A DNA stretch of 64,000 nucleotides from Nannochloris sp. 'desiccata' (Eukaryota; Chlorophyta; Trebouxiophyceae; Chlorellales; Chlorellaceae). The stretch covers positions 310,001-374,000 of the forward strand of contig JAGTXX020000004.1 of the NCBI GenBank assembly GCA_019044685.2, in the 5' to 3' direction. The notes under the pieces were generated by a model that saw nothing but the letters and a program-made list of their open reading frames with translations, did no database searches and was not told where the DNA came from. The position numbers were made by a program, and so were the translations under genes. Below are positions 11,249 to 22,166 of this stretch, in pieces. How positions within the stretch are numbered: the first letter of the stretch is position 1; the number at the start of each line of letters is the position of its first letter.

Positions 11249-12769
11249 ATGTCGTGCCAGAGGCTACGACACCAATTTCAATTTGAGAATTGTCCATCCA
11301 AGGCTCGTGCTGCACTCCCTAGAAGACACTATAGTCGCCGCTCTATAGAAGCACGGACACGTTCGACACGCCGGGCAACTGACGAGATAGAGCCTCGAGA
11401 CCCTTTCCAAAAACATACAGCAAGGCGGAGCGGCGGTGGATCCCAATCTGGCAGTGGATCCCCTCCGCCAAACTATCAACAAGACTTTACCAGTTTCAAT
11501 GCATTTAAACGGGCGAAAGAACCTTTCGAAGCGGAGCTTCTCATCCTATTTGGTCTACCTACATTGATTATCTTAATCCCATGGGCTGTCAAGGAACCTG
11601 CTGCCCTTGCTGTCATCCCAATTGCCTTTCTCGTTCCAGGTGTGCGAGATGTTTTGCTTGCTGTGCTACGTAGCACCTTTCTAGGTGTCCGCCGAGCCAA
11701 AAAATTTATGAAAGAAGATGATGGCAATTATTATAACGGTAGGGATAGATATGATAGAAGGTCTGCTACGGGTGCTGCTACTACTAAAAGCTGGTCGGCG
11801 CCGCCACCACCACCACCGCCACCAGGCAGTGGGGGAAGTTACTATGATCTGTCTCAGGATGATTTTACAGTGGGACCAGGCTCTGAAAAGGCAGGTATAG
11901 AAGATGAAGAAGGGGATCGAGAAGAAAGTGTGGCTCGAATGGAAGAGCAACAACAACAACAACAAGAAGAGGTCGACGATGTCGGTAAAGACATCGAAGA
12001 AGTAGTAGAAGAGGCAAGGGAAAATCCTTCTTCTTCACAACCATCTAGATCAGCAACGCAGCGTCGGCGTTGGGTGTCCTACAATACCTCTGCCAGTTTT
12101 GCAGAAGATGAAGAAAGAAAAGCAAAACATGATAAAAATTACAAAAATAGAGATACAAATAGGTTACCGACAGATGATGTACGGAGGTTGATGCGGAGTA
12201 TACCAGCATCGCCATTAGCACAAGTACGTTGGAAAGACCGAGACCGACAACGGAATAGATCTACGCCTACTTCTAGCTATGATAACGAAGATAACCAAGA
12301 AGGAAAAGAAGAGGAGAGCACTACTTCTAAAGGATCTATTCTAGATGAGGAAATAGCGATTCTGAAGAGACGGCAAGCTCGAGCTGCACGACGCCAACAG
12401 CGTCTCGATAGCATCGACAACAACATAATTACGAATGATGGTATTACCACTACAAGCATACGAACACCTTTAAACCTAACACCACAACCACCACAACAAG
12501 AACAAGAACAACAACAAGGCAGTTATAAAAATAAAAACGCTGCTTCATATCGCAGAACGAGCAACTCTTTTTGGGGTAATGACGACAGTGCGAGCAATGC
12601 GTATCACTATTATTTTGGTAGCAATGATGAGGGTACAACTAATAGTACAAGTGGTAGTGGTCGTAAAGGATCTCGTAAAGGACAAGGAGGTAGAGGTGGG
12701 GTACCATGGTATGCCCGTCCAGTTGTTTCGTTATTCCCTTTCCTCAAAAATTGGGGTGGTTTTATGTAG
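11249..12769 (+). CDS. Unknown plastid-type membrane protein, long charged tail
   Basis: Single exon, 506 residues from ATG 11249; the frame is open slightly upstream but has no earlier ATG. The N-terminus is basic and rich in Arg/Ser/Ala like a plastid transit peptide, followed by a GSGSGSPPP linker and a conserved-looking block FEAELLILFGLPTLIILI plus a second hydrophobic span (AALAVIPIAFLVPGVRDVLLAVL), about residues 90-150, likely two membrane helices. The rest is low complexity: a PPPPPPPP run, Gln runs, acidic and basic stretches, ending with a hydrophobic aromatic VPWYARPVVSLFPFLKNWG tail. No family recognised. The closing VSLFPFLKNWGGFM might be a short amphipathic anchor. Confidence 0.75.
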   Translation: MSCQRLRHQFQFENCPSKARAALPRRHYSRRSIEARTRSTRRATDEIEPRDPFQKHTARRSGGGSQSGSGSPPPNYQQDFTSFNAFKRAKEPFEAELLILFGLPTLIILIPWAVKEPAALAVIPIAFLVPGVRDVLLAVLRSTFLGVRRAKKFMKEDDGNYYNGRDRYDRRSATGAATTKSWSAPPPPPPPPGSGGSYYDLSQDDFTVGPGSEKAGIEDEEGDREESVARMEEQQQQQQEEVDDVGKDIEEVVEEARENPSSSQPSRSATQRRRWVSYNTSASFAEDEERKAKHDKNYKNRDTNRLPTDDVRRLMRSIPASPLAQVRWKDRDRQRNRSTPTSSYDNEDNQEGKEEESTTSKGSILDEEIAILKRRQARAARRQQRLDSIDNNIITNDGITTTSIRTPLNLTPQPPQQEQEQQQGSYKNKNAASYRRTSNSFWGNDDSASNAYHYYFGSNDEGTTNSTSGSGRKGSRKGQGGRGGVPWYARPVVSLFPFLKNWGGFM

Positions 12770-13023
12770 AGTTAGGTAACATCGACTCTTGCTATCCAGA
12801 AACGGGTGAGCTCAAGTGAGGGTTACATGCATTAGAAGTGAAAAATTATTTTAAAAAAATATGTAGAATGCGTCGTCTTGACTGGGTGTTGCTTTTACAA
12901 ATAGCATTAAGATTATATAAACCGAGTTAACAAGCACTTTCTTTACAATCTACCGTGATTTATGAAAGTTTTTAATATGTTTAAAAATTGATTTTACTAA
13001 TAGAGCTTTAAAATTTCATAATT

Positions 13024-13817
13024 TCAGAGTTCATCTGCTGGTCGGTGAGATGCCCCCGCCCCCGCCTCTGTTGGTGCTGGGCAGTACTTCCCTAAAGCTA
13101 CACACAAAACATCTCTCACATTCTCAGAATCAGCTTTACCAGACGTAATAGCTTCCGCAATATCATCTTCCCAATCTCCGATGATGTCAGAACATGATAT
13201 TCGAAGTATTCTTCTTTGTTCCTTCAATAAATGTTCAGAGGCTTCGGTGCTCTCGGCGTTCGTGCCATCAGCAATGTCATCGACAAGAGCTTCTGAACTT
13301 AAGATCCATCGCTGTTTTTCGTCATCACTATCCTTTGATCTCTCTTTATTGCTACTACTGTTATCATGGCTAGCTAATTGATATTTATTCATTTCAGTGC
13401 AGAGATCTTCAATTAGTTCAATTACCCTGAGTTCTGAGATTTTGAAATCGATGACTTTGCCATACCGCTTGCCCTCTGCATCTAATCTATGCCTGGCATC
13501 TAGATGATTTCTTGGCCTTTCGTTAGCAAGTCTGGTGGAAAGCTCAGCCTGCAAAGGAGGAGAGAATAGAGAAACTTGAAAGAGAGGTATTAGATTGACG
13601 GTTGAACCTCCCCCCCTGATCAGTCCTTGGAAAAATGCTTCATATGCAAAACATAGAAATTTGAAGGATACTAGGCAATCTCATTGTTATTAACAGTGGT
13701 ATAACGTACCGCTACAGCCTCGCAAGCGCTGCACTTTTGCACATTATATGCTCTAATTTGCGAGGTGATGCTGAACAAGATTACAAAAATTGCAAGTATT
13801 TTCATGAACTGCGGCAT
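13024..13817 (-). CDS. Canopy-like ER saposin-fold protein (CNPY)
   Basis: Two exons, 13710-13817 and 13024-13548, phase 0 (donor GTACGT, acceptor TTTGCAG); 210 residues. A signal peptide (MKILAIFVILFSITSQIRA) precedes CSACEAVAAELSTRL, then GKRYGKVIDFKISELRVIELIEDLC, and later ISCSDIIGDWEDDI...VRDVLCVALGKYC: the cysteine spacing and blocks of the Canopy family of ER chaperone-like proteins. The C-terminus PADEL resembles a KDEL-type retrieval signal. In animals, family members assist folding of receptors and immunoglobulins; the client in algae is unknown. An in-frame second ATG at 13805 could be the real start. Confidence 0.8.
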
Positions 13818-14613
13818 TATCGCACAGCTTCAGATGCGTATTAAAGTCCAGATATTGAATCACTATATCATATGCGTGCATTTTCTCTAGATTGACTGAT
13901 TAAGTTCTCAGAACTCAGCGGCAGCAAAGCGCACTGCCGCTCCCCTCAGAGCCTACTGTACACTATTGGCATTGCAGCAAACAGAAATGGCAGTGATTTA
14001 ATATGTAGCTGATAACTCTGCGTACAGTAAACTTGATTTTGCACATTATTCTTTTTTATATATATATTTTATTTATTTATTTTCCACGAGCAACGACGGG
14101 AAAAGGAAAGAAGTCAGAAATAGAGAGATTTTGATTTTGTTGTTTTTCTTTATTTTTAAGAAAGGAATTCTTGTTAATCTTCCTATATTTGATAAAATGC
14201 CATGAAATGCCGATAGGGAAGACTTAAGAACGGAAAAAATAATTTTAAAAACAGGAAAGCAGAATAGAGAGATGGACGGGGAATTTTTTTTTCTTTAAGA
14301 TTTTTCTTCCAGTAATATTAATAACACTTGTATTTGAGGTTTCCCGTATAAAGAGGGGCCTTCTCCTGGGTGGTGTAGTAGCTGGAGCAGCAACATAAGA
14401 TATGGACTATGCTCAACATACCTTAATGGCACTGCAAACAGCATGCGCACACACACACATATAAACGGGAAAAAAGCCATCCTTTTAAAAGACGGATGCG
14501 CACTAAATTCAGCACCCTCTTTATGTTCTTCACTGTTTTTTTTCACTTTATTTCATGGAGAATTTAATCTTTTATAAGCTCACCAGGTGAAATTACCTGT
14601 AAGCTGTTTGTTG
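13818..14613. other. Intergenic region, AT-rich
   Basis: Upstream of the Canopy-like gene and downstream of the kinase gene, both minus strand. Includes an alternating TA stretch and a T/A-rich block near 14050-14170 and a CA dinucleotide run near 14448-14460. No supported gene. Confidence 0.6.
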
Positions 14614-17446
14614 TTATAGCAAATGCGGATTATTTAATCTCGCAGCAATATCTCTAATTCGTTGCAATTGCAGCGCCAGCTGTCGACAGGTGGGTCGTAG
14701 CGTGGGGTCTTCTATCCAGCATCCTTCCATCACAGCCCTCCATTCAGGTTCACACCATTCCGGAATAGGCAATCGCGCTGTACCTGACCCTAGGGCGCCT
14801 AATAATTGCGCAGGGGCTATATCTGCGTAGGGCTGCTGCTGAGTCAGCAACTCCCAGAAGACGACGCCAAGTGACCATACATCAGCTGCTTCTGTGACGT
14901 GTTTATGGTCTGTAATCATTTCTGGAGCCATATAGGGCAATGTCCCACGTAAATCGTGGACATCTGAACAGAATGTGTTGGCTTTCACTACAGATAAGCC
15001 AAAATCTGCAACTTTGAGAACAGGGCCATCTGGACTTGAATTCCAATCCCCATCTACGAGTAAATTATCAGGTTTGACGTCAAAGTGAACGATTTTTTGG
15101 GAGTGGAGGTACGCCATACCATTGGCTGCGTGAAGAGCCAAGTGAGCACGTTGTTGAAGAGGTAGAAATCCAGCACCCCCACCGGTGGGCGTCGGACCGT
15201 CGGTATTACTTGAGCCCTGTCCCTTTCGCATAAACGCTGCGAGAGAACCACTTGCTGCAAACTCCGTCATGATGCCTACTACAAATTCACCTTGTGTTAC
15301 CAACCCAAAGAATCGGAGGACATTTGGGTGGTTGAGGCGCGACATGAGTTCAGCTTCCCGCCAAAAAGACGCCCACCGCTCCACCTTTGTTGATTTAATC
15401 CATTTCACCGCGACTTTTCCGTAGGTAGGGCATTGACAAAGACTTACTTCACCAAAGGAACCTTCCCCAATTTTTGCAAGGACGGTCAGCTGGCCGGAGT
15501 CGACTTGGTGGACGGAAGAAAGAATAGACGGAGGAGGTCGGTGAAGAGATGCCGGTGCTTTTGGCAAACCGCCTTCACCCACCCCGGTGACTGGGCCTCC
15601 TACTCCTACATCCCCTGCCACTGCAGCTGCTGATGAAGTGTCTAAAAGATCAAAGCGTGTGGGAAGTAACGCAGCATCAGGAGCAGCAGCAGCAGCAACT
15701 TTTGGACGGGAGGTGGTGGTGGTGGTGGTGGCGATCTTGTCTTCCTCGGGCAAAGCTGCACTGGCTATAGCAACTGCTTCTAACTCCCCTTGATTCTCTT
15801 CATACTCCTCATCATTCTTACCATCATTATCTTCATAATTATCCCCGCCGTCATCAGTACCGCCAAACTCAGAGATATGACTGGGCAGGTTCGCAGCAGC
15901 TGCAGGAGGGGGCCCAAATTTGGCAACCACCGCCAAAGCTTGTGCCGGCTCGAGATCATCTCCAAAAATAGAAATGTGAGTAGGGAGACGAGTTGCTGGT
16001 GATGGCATCGCTGCATTAGGCATATCTTCAGTGCTGCTGGGACGAGTAGCAGCGCGTGCTGCTTCGACTGCTGCTGCTAATGCTGCTGCAGTGGCTGTGT
16101 CAGCCGAGGGCTCAGAGGGTGGTCGAGACAACGCACTGATTTGACTCTTCTGCTGCTGTCCATTGATACCGTCATTAAACCCACTATAGGCACCACCATG
16201 TTGATTATCTTTAGTAGCATTACCATTACCAGGGGCGACACTTTTGCGTTCATATTTTGATTCAAACATCGATTGGAATTCAGGATCATTCGTTGGATCA
16301 AGAGACGCTTCACCCATTTGAGCGGAAACAGCACCTACACCAGCAGAAGCAGGACTGTGTCTACCATCTGTACTAGGTGACGTATGAGGCACCCCAGGTG
16401 CAGGTAAAGACGGAGGAGGTGATTGCTCACCTAGATCGCCACTAGGATTTGCACTGAGCATGTAATCCGAAGCAGTTTGTGCTAATTCCGCGACTTTACA
16501 AGTCAAGACTTCACCCCATTGTTCTTCGCTTGCCATCATGGCTGCTTCTTGGCCCGCTTTGAAACCTGCTTCCCAGGCCAGCTCGGTCTCAGCCACAGTA
16601 GAAGGGGTGGTCATGCCATCCACCATGTCTTCTCCGCGAGTAGAAGACGCATCGCTATCAAAGATTGAAGCGCCACCACGGCTGAAAGGCATCATCTCCA
16701 AGTAGCGAGCTTCAGCTTCGAGGTCCTCTGGGGTGTAAGGGACCTCTGCAGCTCGGAAAAGGAAAAGGCGGAGGCGGAAGGTCTTGATGGGAGTATTGGG
16801 GAGTCGTAATGCACGGAAATACTCATCAAAGAGCTCCTGCAAATTGTTGAGAGTTGAATTTGTGAGTATTTGAAGGTATTTGGGAGCTGATATTAAGGAA
16901 AAACAAGTTGCTTTGAATAGATTATCCAATTTCCTGAGAAATGAAAATTGTGCAGGGAAAACAAAACTTACCGCAATATCGCTATCATCTGCGACGCTGA
17001 TCAGCCCATCGGGGTCTAAATCCTCCCCCGGAAGCTGGTATTTAAGAGAAATAGCACCATCTACTTTTTCTGCTAAAGAAAATACCAAGTCTGCATATTT
17101 CCATGAGACGGGAACAGATTCCAAAAACGTGTCGCCACCGACGTACTTCCACGCTCCAGGCTCTCTCTGCAGAAGAATAAAGATACACATATTGCCTAGG
17201 TTAGCACCATGATTAGCGCAGAACAAGGCAGGCAACAGAGTACACTGTTCAAAGTTCAAAAGAAGCAGATTTTAAATCACTTACCTGAGAAAATGTTCCA
17301 CCAATGCTCACACGTAGCCTCATAATATCTGTGTCGAGCGTGTCTTTACTCATAGAGACGCTGCCTGTGTCCCTGCTAGCGTTGCTGACCGTGTTGGCCT
17401 GAGTTTCTATGATTAAATCCGGATTGCGCAAGTCTGTAGCTACCAT
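14614..17446 (-). CDS. PB1-domain Raf-like protein kinase (MAPKKK, plant B-group type)
   Basis: Three exons, 17285-17446, 16972-17166 and 14614-16836, all phase 0 with GTAAGT donors; 859 residues from ATG 17446 (the frame extends upstream only through a GTG). Residues about 42-130 form a PB1 domain (MRLRVSIGGTFSQ, WKYVGGDTF, ISLKYQLPGEDLD, SVADDSDIAELFDEY). A long disordered middle follows. The kinase domain (about 576-850) has the Gly loop GEGSFGEV, VAVKWIK, IVHFDVKPDN, ADFGLS, RGTLPYMAPE and DVWSLGVVFWELL, so all catalytic residues are present. HFD in place of HRD (non-RD) together with the RGTLP activation end matches plant PB1-Raf kinases that act in osmotic and hormone signalling upstream of other kinases. 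Cytosolic scaffold-type signalling through PB1 is inferred. Confidence 0.9.
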
Positions 17447-18609
17447 AGTAGTTATTAAAGGCGATAATGGCGTTGGAATAATGCACCAAGGTTTAAGGTC
17501 TATCGAGAAGCGAGGCACACGGCCTTGGGAGTGGGGAAAGCCATGGGAAAGAATTAAGAATTAATTCAAGTTCAAAGGCAATGGGAGCCTGAGCCCCAAG
17601 CGGCGCCTACCCTTCCGGAGATGTTCAGAATTGGTAGTGATTAAGCCTATCTAAATTAAAAAGAAGAAGGATAATGCAGGCGAAAGTGGCGGCTGGCCCT
17701 TTTTGGACTGTCGCAATCGGCAAAATCCTTCCGGGAAGCTCAGGCCTAGCCAGCGAGCTGCACCCTCCTTTCCCCGACTAATAGAGAGGAGAGCACAGGA
17801 AGCAGGGCAACATGCCCGTCGCTCTAATTGCTAGAATAGTGTGACAAAGGAGAAGTCTGCAATGGCTCTAACTGACTTTTTTTCTTTTGTACCACCTTAA
17901 AGGTGACCTTTACCTTTCTCACCTTATCGGGCAGGCGGGTCAAAATATAAAACCTTTCGTTTATCTCACAGAATGAGCTTCTCTAATTTGCTAAAGGAAA
18001 TTAACTTACTGAAGATTGACGCAGCAAATATTAAAACCTTACAAAAGAAAACAATTCTTGTTACATAGAAAAGTAAAGCGAGGATGATGAATAAAGAAAC
18101 CTCGCTGGCGGACATAAATCTGTTCACTCGCCAGTATAGTATATTTATTTAAAGGGGCAGTATAGAGACGAAGACACTTTTCTATTGTTTTTTTAATGAG
18201 ATGAAAAATATAAAAAAGGCGCTAGCAAAAAGACCGAGAAGAAAAAGAAAAAAATGCAAAAATCATCAGTATTATAAGTTAGCAAATGAAAAAGAGAGGC
18301 GGGAGGAAAGAAGGCCAATCTCTGCAAATTAATTTTTAAAGAAGTGAAGTATTGTAGAAAAAAGGAGGAAAAAACAACAGAAAGAGGAGAAGAAAAAAAA
18401 GATGCTGTCCAGTACACCCGTTGAGCAACCAATTTTCATTCATTTATAAAATTGTATTTTTCATTACTTGAGTACTCAATTGCTTTTGAAATATAAAAGG
18501 GGGAAGACAATACAGATACTTCATGCGTTGTTATAGACGTCGAATATTTTGATTGATGAGGTCGAATGTTTATGGGAGGGGAGGCTGGAAAAATAAACAT
18601 TTAATCTAT
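17447..18609. other. Intergenic region, about 1.2 kb
   Basis: 5' flank of the kinase gene and probable 5' flank side features of the minus-strand neighbour's 3' end. Purine-rich AAAGAAGAG stretches at 18190-18400. No protein-like frame and no RNA gene recognised. Confidence 0.6.
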
Positions 18610-19884
18610 TTATGGAATTGACGAGGACCCGAAGGAGATCCTCACAGCTGTAACACTGCCACGTCTGAAGCGTTTCACCAAAGGGGCAACGGTACAGCTA
18701 TCATAGCTGCTTTCTTCAGTGCCAGTGGAAAACATAGGAGAGGCAGTAGCAGCAGCACGCTTCTTGCTTTGAGCGGCACAAACTGCCGCAGCAATCGACA
18801 ATTTTCTGGCTTCAACGGCCGCAATTCGAGAGGACTGGGCCACTACACAGGCGCATAAAGCATTGACTTGATCAGCACAGGCACCAGAAGGATCACGCCA
18901 TGATCTAGTACGTTTCGAATCAGCTGCTACGGCAGCAGCAGCAGCGCTCCAAGCTTCAGCTTCAGCTGCTGCAGCAACCGCAACCGCCGCGGCAGTTGAG
19001 CCTTTAGCAGTTGTACTTTTTTGAGGAAATGCTCCGAACAATAACTTATGGCAATGCAAAATAGCTCCATCAGTGAGTCTGACACTCCACTCCAAATTCT
19101 GTAATAGCTCTATCTGAGCTTCTACTACAGCGGACCTCAGCGCGCAAAAACTAGCCCTCCATGTGACACTCATCGATTCTGCTCTGTCGGGATCAAATGC
19201 CGCCAAGTGCTTGATATAATCCCCTAAAACAAGCGTAGCAGGAGATCTACGAGCATCAGACCACGATTCCATAGTCCATAAGATCGCTAATAAGCTCTCT
19301 TCGCATACAGTGGGTGCGTTAGAGCGCAAAAATAACGCCAACATGGCAGACAAGGTCCATCGGAGAGAGTCACCGCCAGTGGCGGGAGGTGCTTGATCAC
19401 CGACTGAAGGGTGTCCAGCGACATCTAAAGCAGCGAGTGCTGATGCAAGTAAAGGGGAATGGGTGCTAACTTTGATAAAATATTGAACGCGACGCCAGGT
19501 TGCGGTAGGGCACGCGGTGGTACTGCTGGTAAAAGGACCAGTGGTGGTGGTGTGGCTCCAGCTTGTGGTTGATTCTGGCAGTACACTAGTTGTTGGGAGA
19601 TTTACTATAGTAGAAGGAGAGGCTGCGGCGGTGAAGTTGCGAGCGAGTGGTTGAGGAATACTTTCTGGGGTGACGCTACGAGAGGGATCTACACAGAGCT
19701 CTGTGCCACAGGAGCCAGCTGAGGCTGAATAGTCAGGAGCAACAGCTACCACGGCGGGGGGTGAGCTCGATGAGATAAGCTCAGCGCTGACAGAGTTAGC
19801 CCTAGCCCCATATGGTAATTTTGCATGTATCGCAACTGTGGGACTTGTAGATGGGTGATTTGGGGTGTGATATCTGGCTGGCAT
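18610..19884 (-). CDS. Hypothetical protein, possible cyclin-like fold
   Basis: Single long frame, 424 residues from ATG 19884; the frame is open for another 23 codons upstream, back through a possible CAG acceptor, so an extra 5' exon cannot be excluded. The N-terminal third is Ser/Thr/Pro-rich. The middle is helical: RVQYFIKVSTHSPLLASALAAL, LRWTLSAMLALFLRSNAP, LLAILWTMESW, LGDYIKHL, then SFCALRSAVVEAQIELLQNLEWSVRLTDG, which is arranged like the second cyclin-box helix of Pho80/PCL-type cyclins (...LxxLxWxxxV). The C-terminus has Ala runs and ends in a basic/serine region. Cyclin relationship is only a guess from pattern. Confidence 0.55.
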   Translation of the reverse strand: MPARYHTPNHPSTSPTVAIHAKLPYGARANSVSAELISSSSPPAVVAVAPDYSASAGSCGTELCVDPSRSVTPESIPQPLARNFTAAASPSTIVNLPTTSVLPESTTSWSHTTTTGPFTSSTTACPTATWRRVQYFIKVSTHSPLLASALAALDVAGHPSVGDQAPPATGGDSLRWTLSAMLALFLRSNAPTVCEESLLAILWTMESWSDARRSPATLVLGDYIKHLAAFDPDRAESMSVTWRASFCALRSAVVEAQIELLQNLEWSVRLTDGAILHCHKLLFGAFPQKSTTAKGSTAAAVAVAAAAEAEAWSAAAAAVAADSKRTRSWRDPSGACADQVNALCACVVAQSSRIAAVEARKLSIAAAVCAAQSKKRAAATASPMFSTGTEESSYDSCTVAPLVKRFRRGSVTAVRISFGSSSIP

Positions 19885-20845
19885 GGCTCCTGAAGGGTTG
19901 GAGGTTCTATGTTCAACCGGGAATGCTGAATCAGCAAGGAGCGATGGGATCACCGGTTGGTCTATATACAGGCCTGCAATTGGGGAAGAGCCGCAGCATA
20001 TTTAGGAATAGCTTAAATTAGCCTCAAATGAGGAGGAAGCAACTGTTTTTAAATGTAAATGAAGTGTCAATTATCAATTTAGGTTCAAGATGATGAGGTT
20101 TGAATTGACCTAAAAACTGAACTCACCCATGAACTTTGGGCTAATGTGTCTAATCTATAGGGTAGTCTTAAAGGATCTGCATTATATTAAATAGGTAATA
20201 TGAGAAATTGGGCGGATGGATCAGCTTTGGCAAGACGCACGCAAATAAAAGGTAGGCCAAGATACTGCAAGGTATCGAAACCGAGCCATTCGGCACCCAG
20301 AAGCGATGACACTCGGGACTGCGCAAAGTGATAGTCATTTTTGTGACAGGCTGTGGGCACCCAAGACGCCTAGAATTGGCCAGGGCTGTACAGCGTATTG
20401 GCAGCTTACTTGTTTGATCGGAACAATATCTTGCTGAAATATCTTGCTTGCTGACCAGCTTGATGCTAAGATATGGGTGGGTTGTGGTCAAGTCTGTATC
20501 ACAAATACGTTTAATAATCTAAAATAAACGTCTGAGGTTGGATAAAGAAATAAGGTTGTTGCCCGCCCAATTAATGAGAGGATCAGATGAGGGTCAAACT
20601 GGTCAATTTTTCCTACTTCAGGCCTTGAATCGCACTATATACATATTTCTATATGCATCCATCAGCTGAATGGCAGCAGGATCACATAGTTCCACTGCTC
20701 CGATCTTATATTGAGTTTTGGGCGCGGGCGGCAAAAGAAGAGTTTTGGCGAACTTTAGAGAAACTTTTCGAGCTTAATAATCAAAGTTCAATAACCCTCA
20801 AATAATAGAAAAAGAATTAAACATACACAGTTTTCAAGGCGGCCT
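19885..20845. other. Divergent intergenic region
   Basis: Separates the possible cyclin-like gene (-) from the TatD gene (+). No conserved motif or credible frame identified; a minus-strand open frame at 20168-20491 looks like noise. Confidence 0.55.
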
Positions 20846-21943
20846 ATGGTTTTCTCCACAGCTTTGATCACATCTAAATCGTCTCACCTCTTACCTTCTG
20901 CCTTCTCTCGCTCATTTCGTGTACCTCCCAACGCTGCAATCCAACCCAATACAATGCATCAAACGAATATTCTCACATTTATCGACATCGGGGCCAATTT
21001 ACTAGACCTCATGTTTAAAGGCAATTATAACGGCTCCGACAAATCCCATCACCCTCCAGATCTCGACAATGTCCTGCAGCGATCGTTTGACGCAGGCGTT
21101 CAAAAGATTATTATCACAAGCGGCAACTTAGAGGAAGCAAAATCAGCCCTTGCTTTAGCCAGAACACATGAAAGATTATTTACCACCTTAGGGGTTCACC
21201 CGACCCGCTGCTCAGAATTTGAAACCTACCCAGAAGGCCCAGACGGTTACCTAGCTGCATTAAAGGAAGTATTAGCTGACGGGACACGTGATGGAAAGAT
21301 CGTCGCTATAGGAGAATGTGGTTTAGATTACGATCGACTGCATTTTTGTGATGCTGAGACTCAAAAGCGATATTTTGAAGCTCAATTTGAACTAGCTAAA
21401 GATGCCAATTTACCCATGTTTTTGCACCTACGAGCCGCTGCCGATGATTTCTTAGATATTGTACACCGGCGTGTAGATGATTTTCCAGCTGGCGTGGTTC
21501 ATTCGTTCGATGGGACTGCTTCCGAGCTTGAAAGTATTTTAAAAATCGAAAAATTAGATATTGGATTGAATGGCTGTTCTTTGAAAACTGAAGAAAACTT
21601 ATCCGTAGCGAAGTTAGTACCGGTTGAAAGATTGCATTTTGAAACTGACGCGCCGTGGTGTGATATACGACCAACGCATGCAGGAGCAGCTTGGGTGAAA
21701 TCGAAACTGGCGACAAAGGATAAGAAAAAATATGAAGCCGGTTGTTTAGTTAAGGGGAGAAATGAACCATGCAATATTAGACAAGTATTTGAAGTAGTAG
21801 CTGGGATTAAAGCGAGGGAGAATCAAGGTAGTGATGCTGCAGAGAAAAAAGAAGAGAAAGAAGAAGGAAAAGAGGCAGTCGCAGAAGAACTGTGCAGAGC
21901 GGTTTACAATAATTCATTATCAATGTTCTTCTCTAAAAGATAG
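20846..21943 (+). CDS. TATDN1: TatD-family metal-dependent nuclease (TATDN1-like)
   Basis: Single exon, 365 residues. The amidohydrolase-fold TatD motifs are in order: FIDIGANLLDLMFKGNY (the TATDN1 form of the first metal motif), KIIITSGNLEEA, TTLGVHPTRC, AIGECGLDYDRL (metal Glu), QKRYFEAQFELA, MFLHLRAA, VVHSFDGT, GLNGCSLKTEEN, FETDAPWCDIRPTHAG (metal Asp). The family has 3'-5' exonuclease/endonuclease activity and takes part in DNA degradation during apoptosis or repair. About 40 residues before the domain, basic and Ser-rich, could be an organelle-targeting peptide; an internal ATG (MHQTNIL) would give the cytosolic form. A short acidic/Lys low-complexity insert (EKKEEKEEGKE) lies near the C-terminus. 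Confidence 0.92.
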   Translation: MVFSTALITSKSSHLLPSAFSRSFRVPPNAAIQPNTMHQTNILTFIDIGANLLDLMFKGNYNGSDKSHHPPDLDNVLQRSFDAGVQKIIITSGNLEEAKSALALARTHERLFTTLGVHPTRCSEFETYPEGPDGYLAALKEVLADGTRDGKIVAIGECGLDYDRLHFCDAETQKRYFEAQFELAKDANLPMFLHLRAAADDFLDIVHRRVDDFPAGVVHSFDGTASELESILKIEKLDIGLNGCSLKTEENLSVAKLVPVERLHFETDAPWCDIRPTHAGAAWVKSKLATKDKKKYEAGCLVKGRNEPCNIRQVFEVVAGIKARENQGSDAAEKKEEKEEGKEAVAEELCRAVYNNSLSMFFSKR

Positions 21944-22166
21944 ATAGATAGATGGTCGTATTGCTGTTATGCTATTCACTCCTATTCTATGTGTTACAGA
22001 AGTAAGTTGAGTGAAAAATGAATTACACATTTCAAAAAATGAGGCAAAATCTTCGACCCCTCATTAGGAGTTTAATTTATCGAAAAACGGCCGTGCAAGT
22101 TCTTCTCATTGTATGTGTTTAAGGGTAAGTGATTACAATCTTAAAAGAAAATTCTTCCTCTCTCTT

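Noticed and set aside
14295..14546. 83-codon minus-strand frame after the kinase gene
   Set aside because: It starts at GTG only and lacks protein-like composition; probably kinase 3' UTR or spacer.
20168..20491. 107-codon minus-strand frame upstream of the possible cyclin-like gene
   Set aside because: Residue composition looks random, no splice join improves it, and no family pattern is visible.
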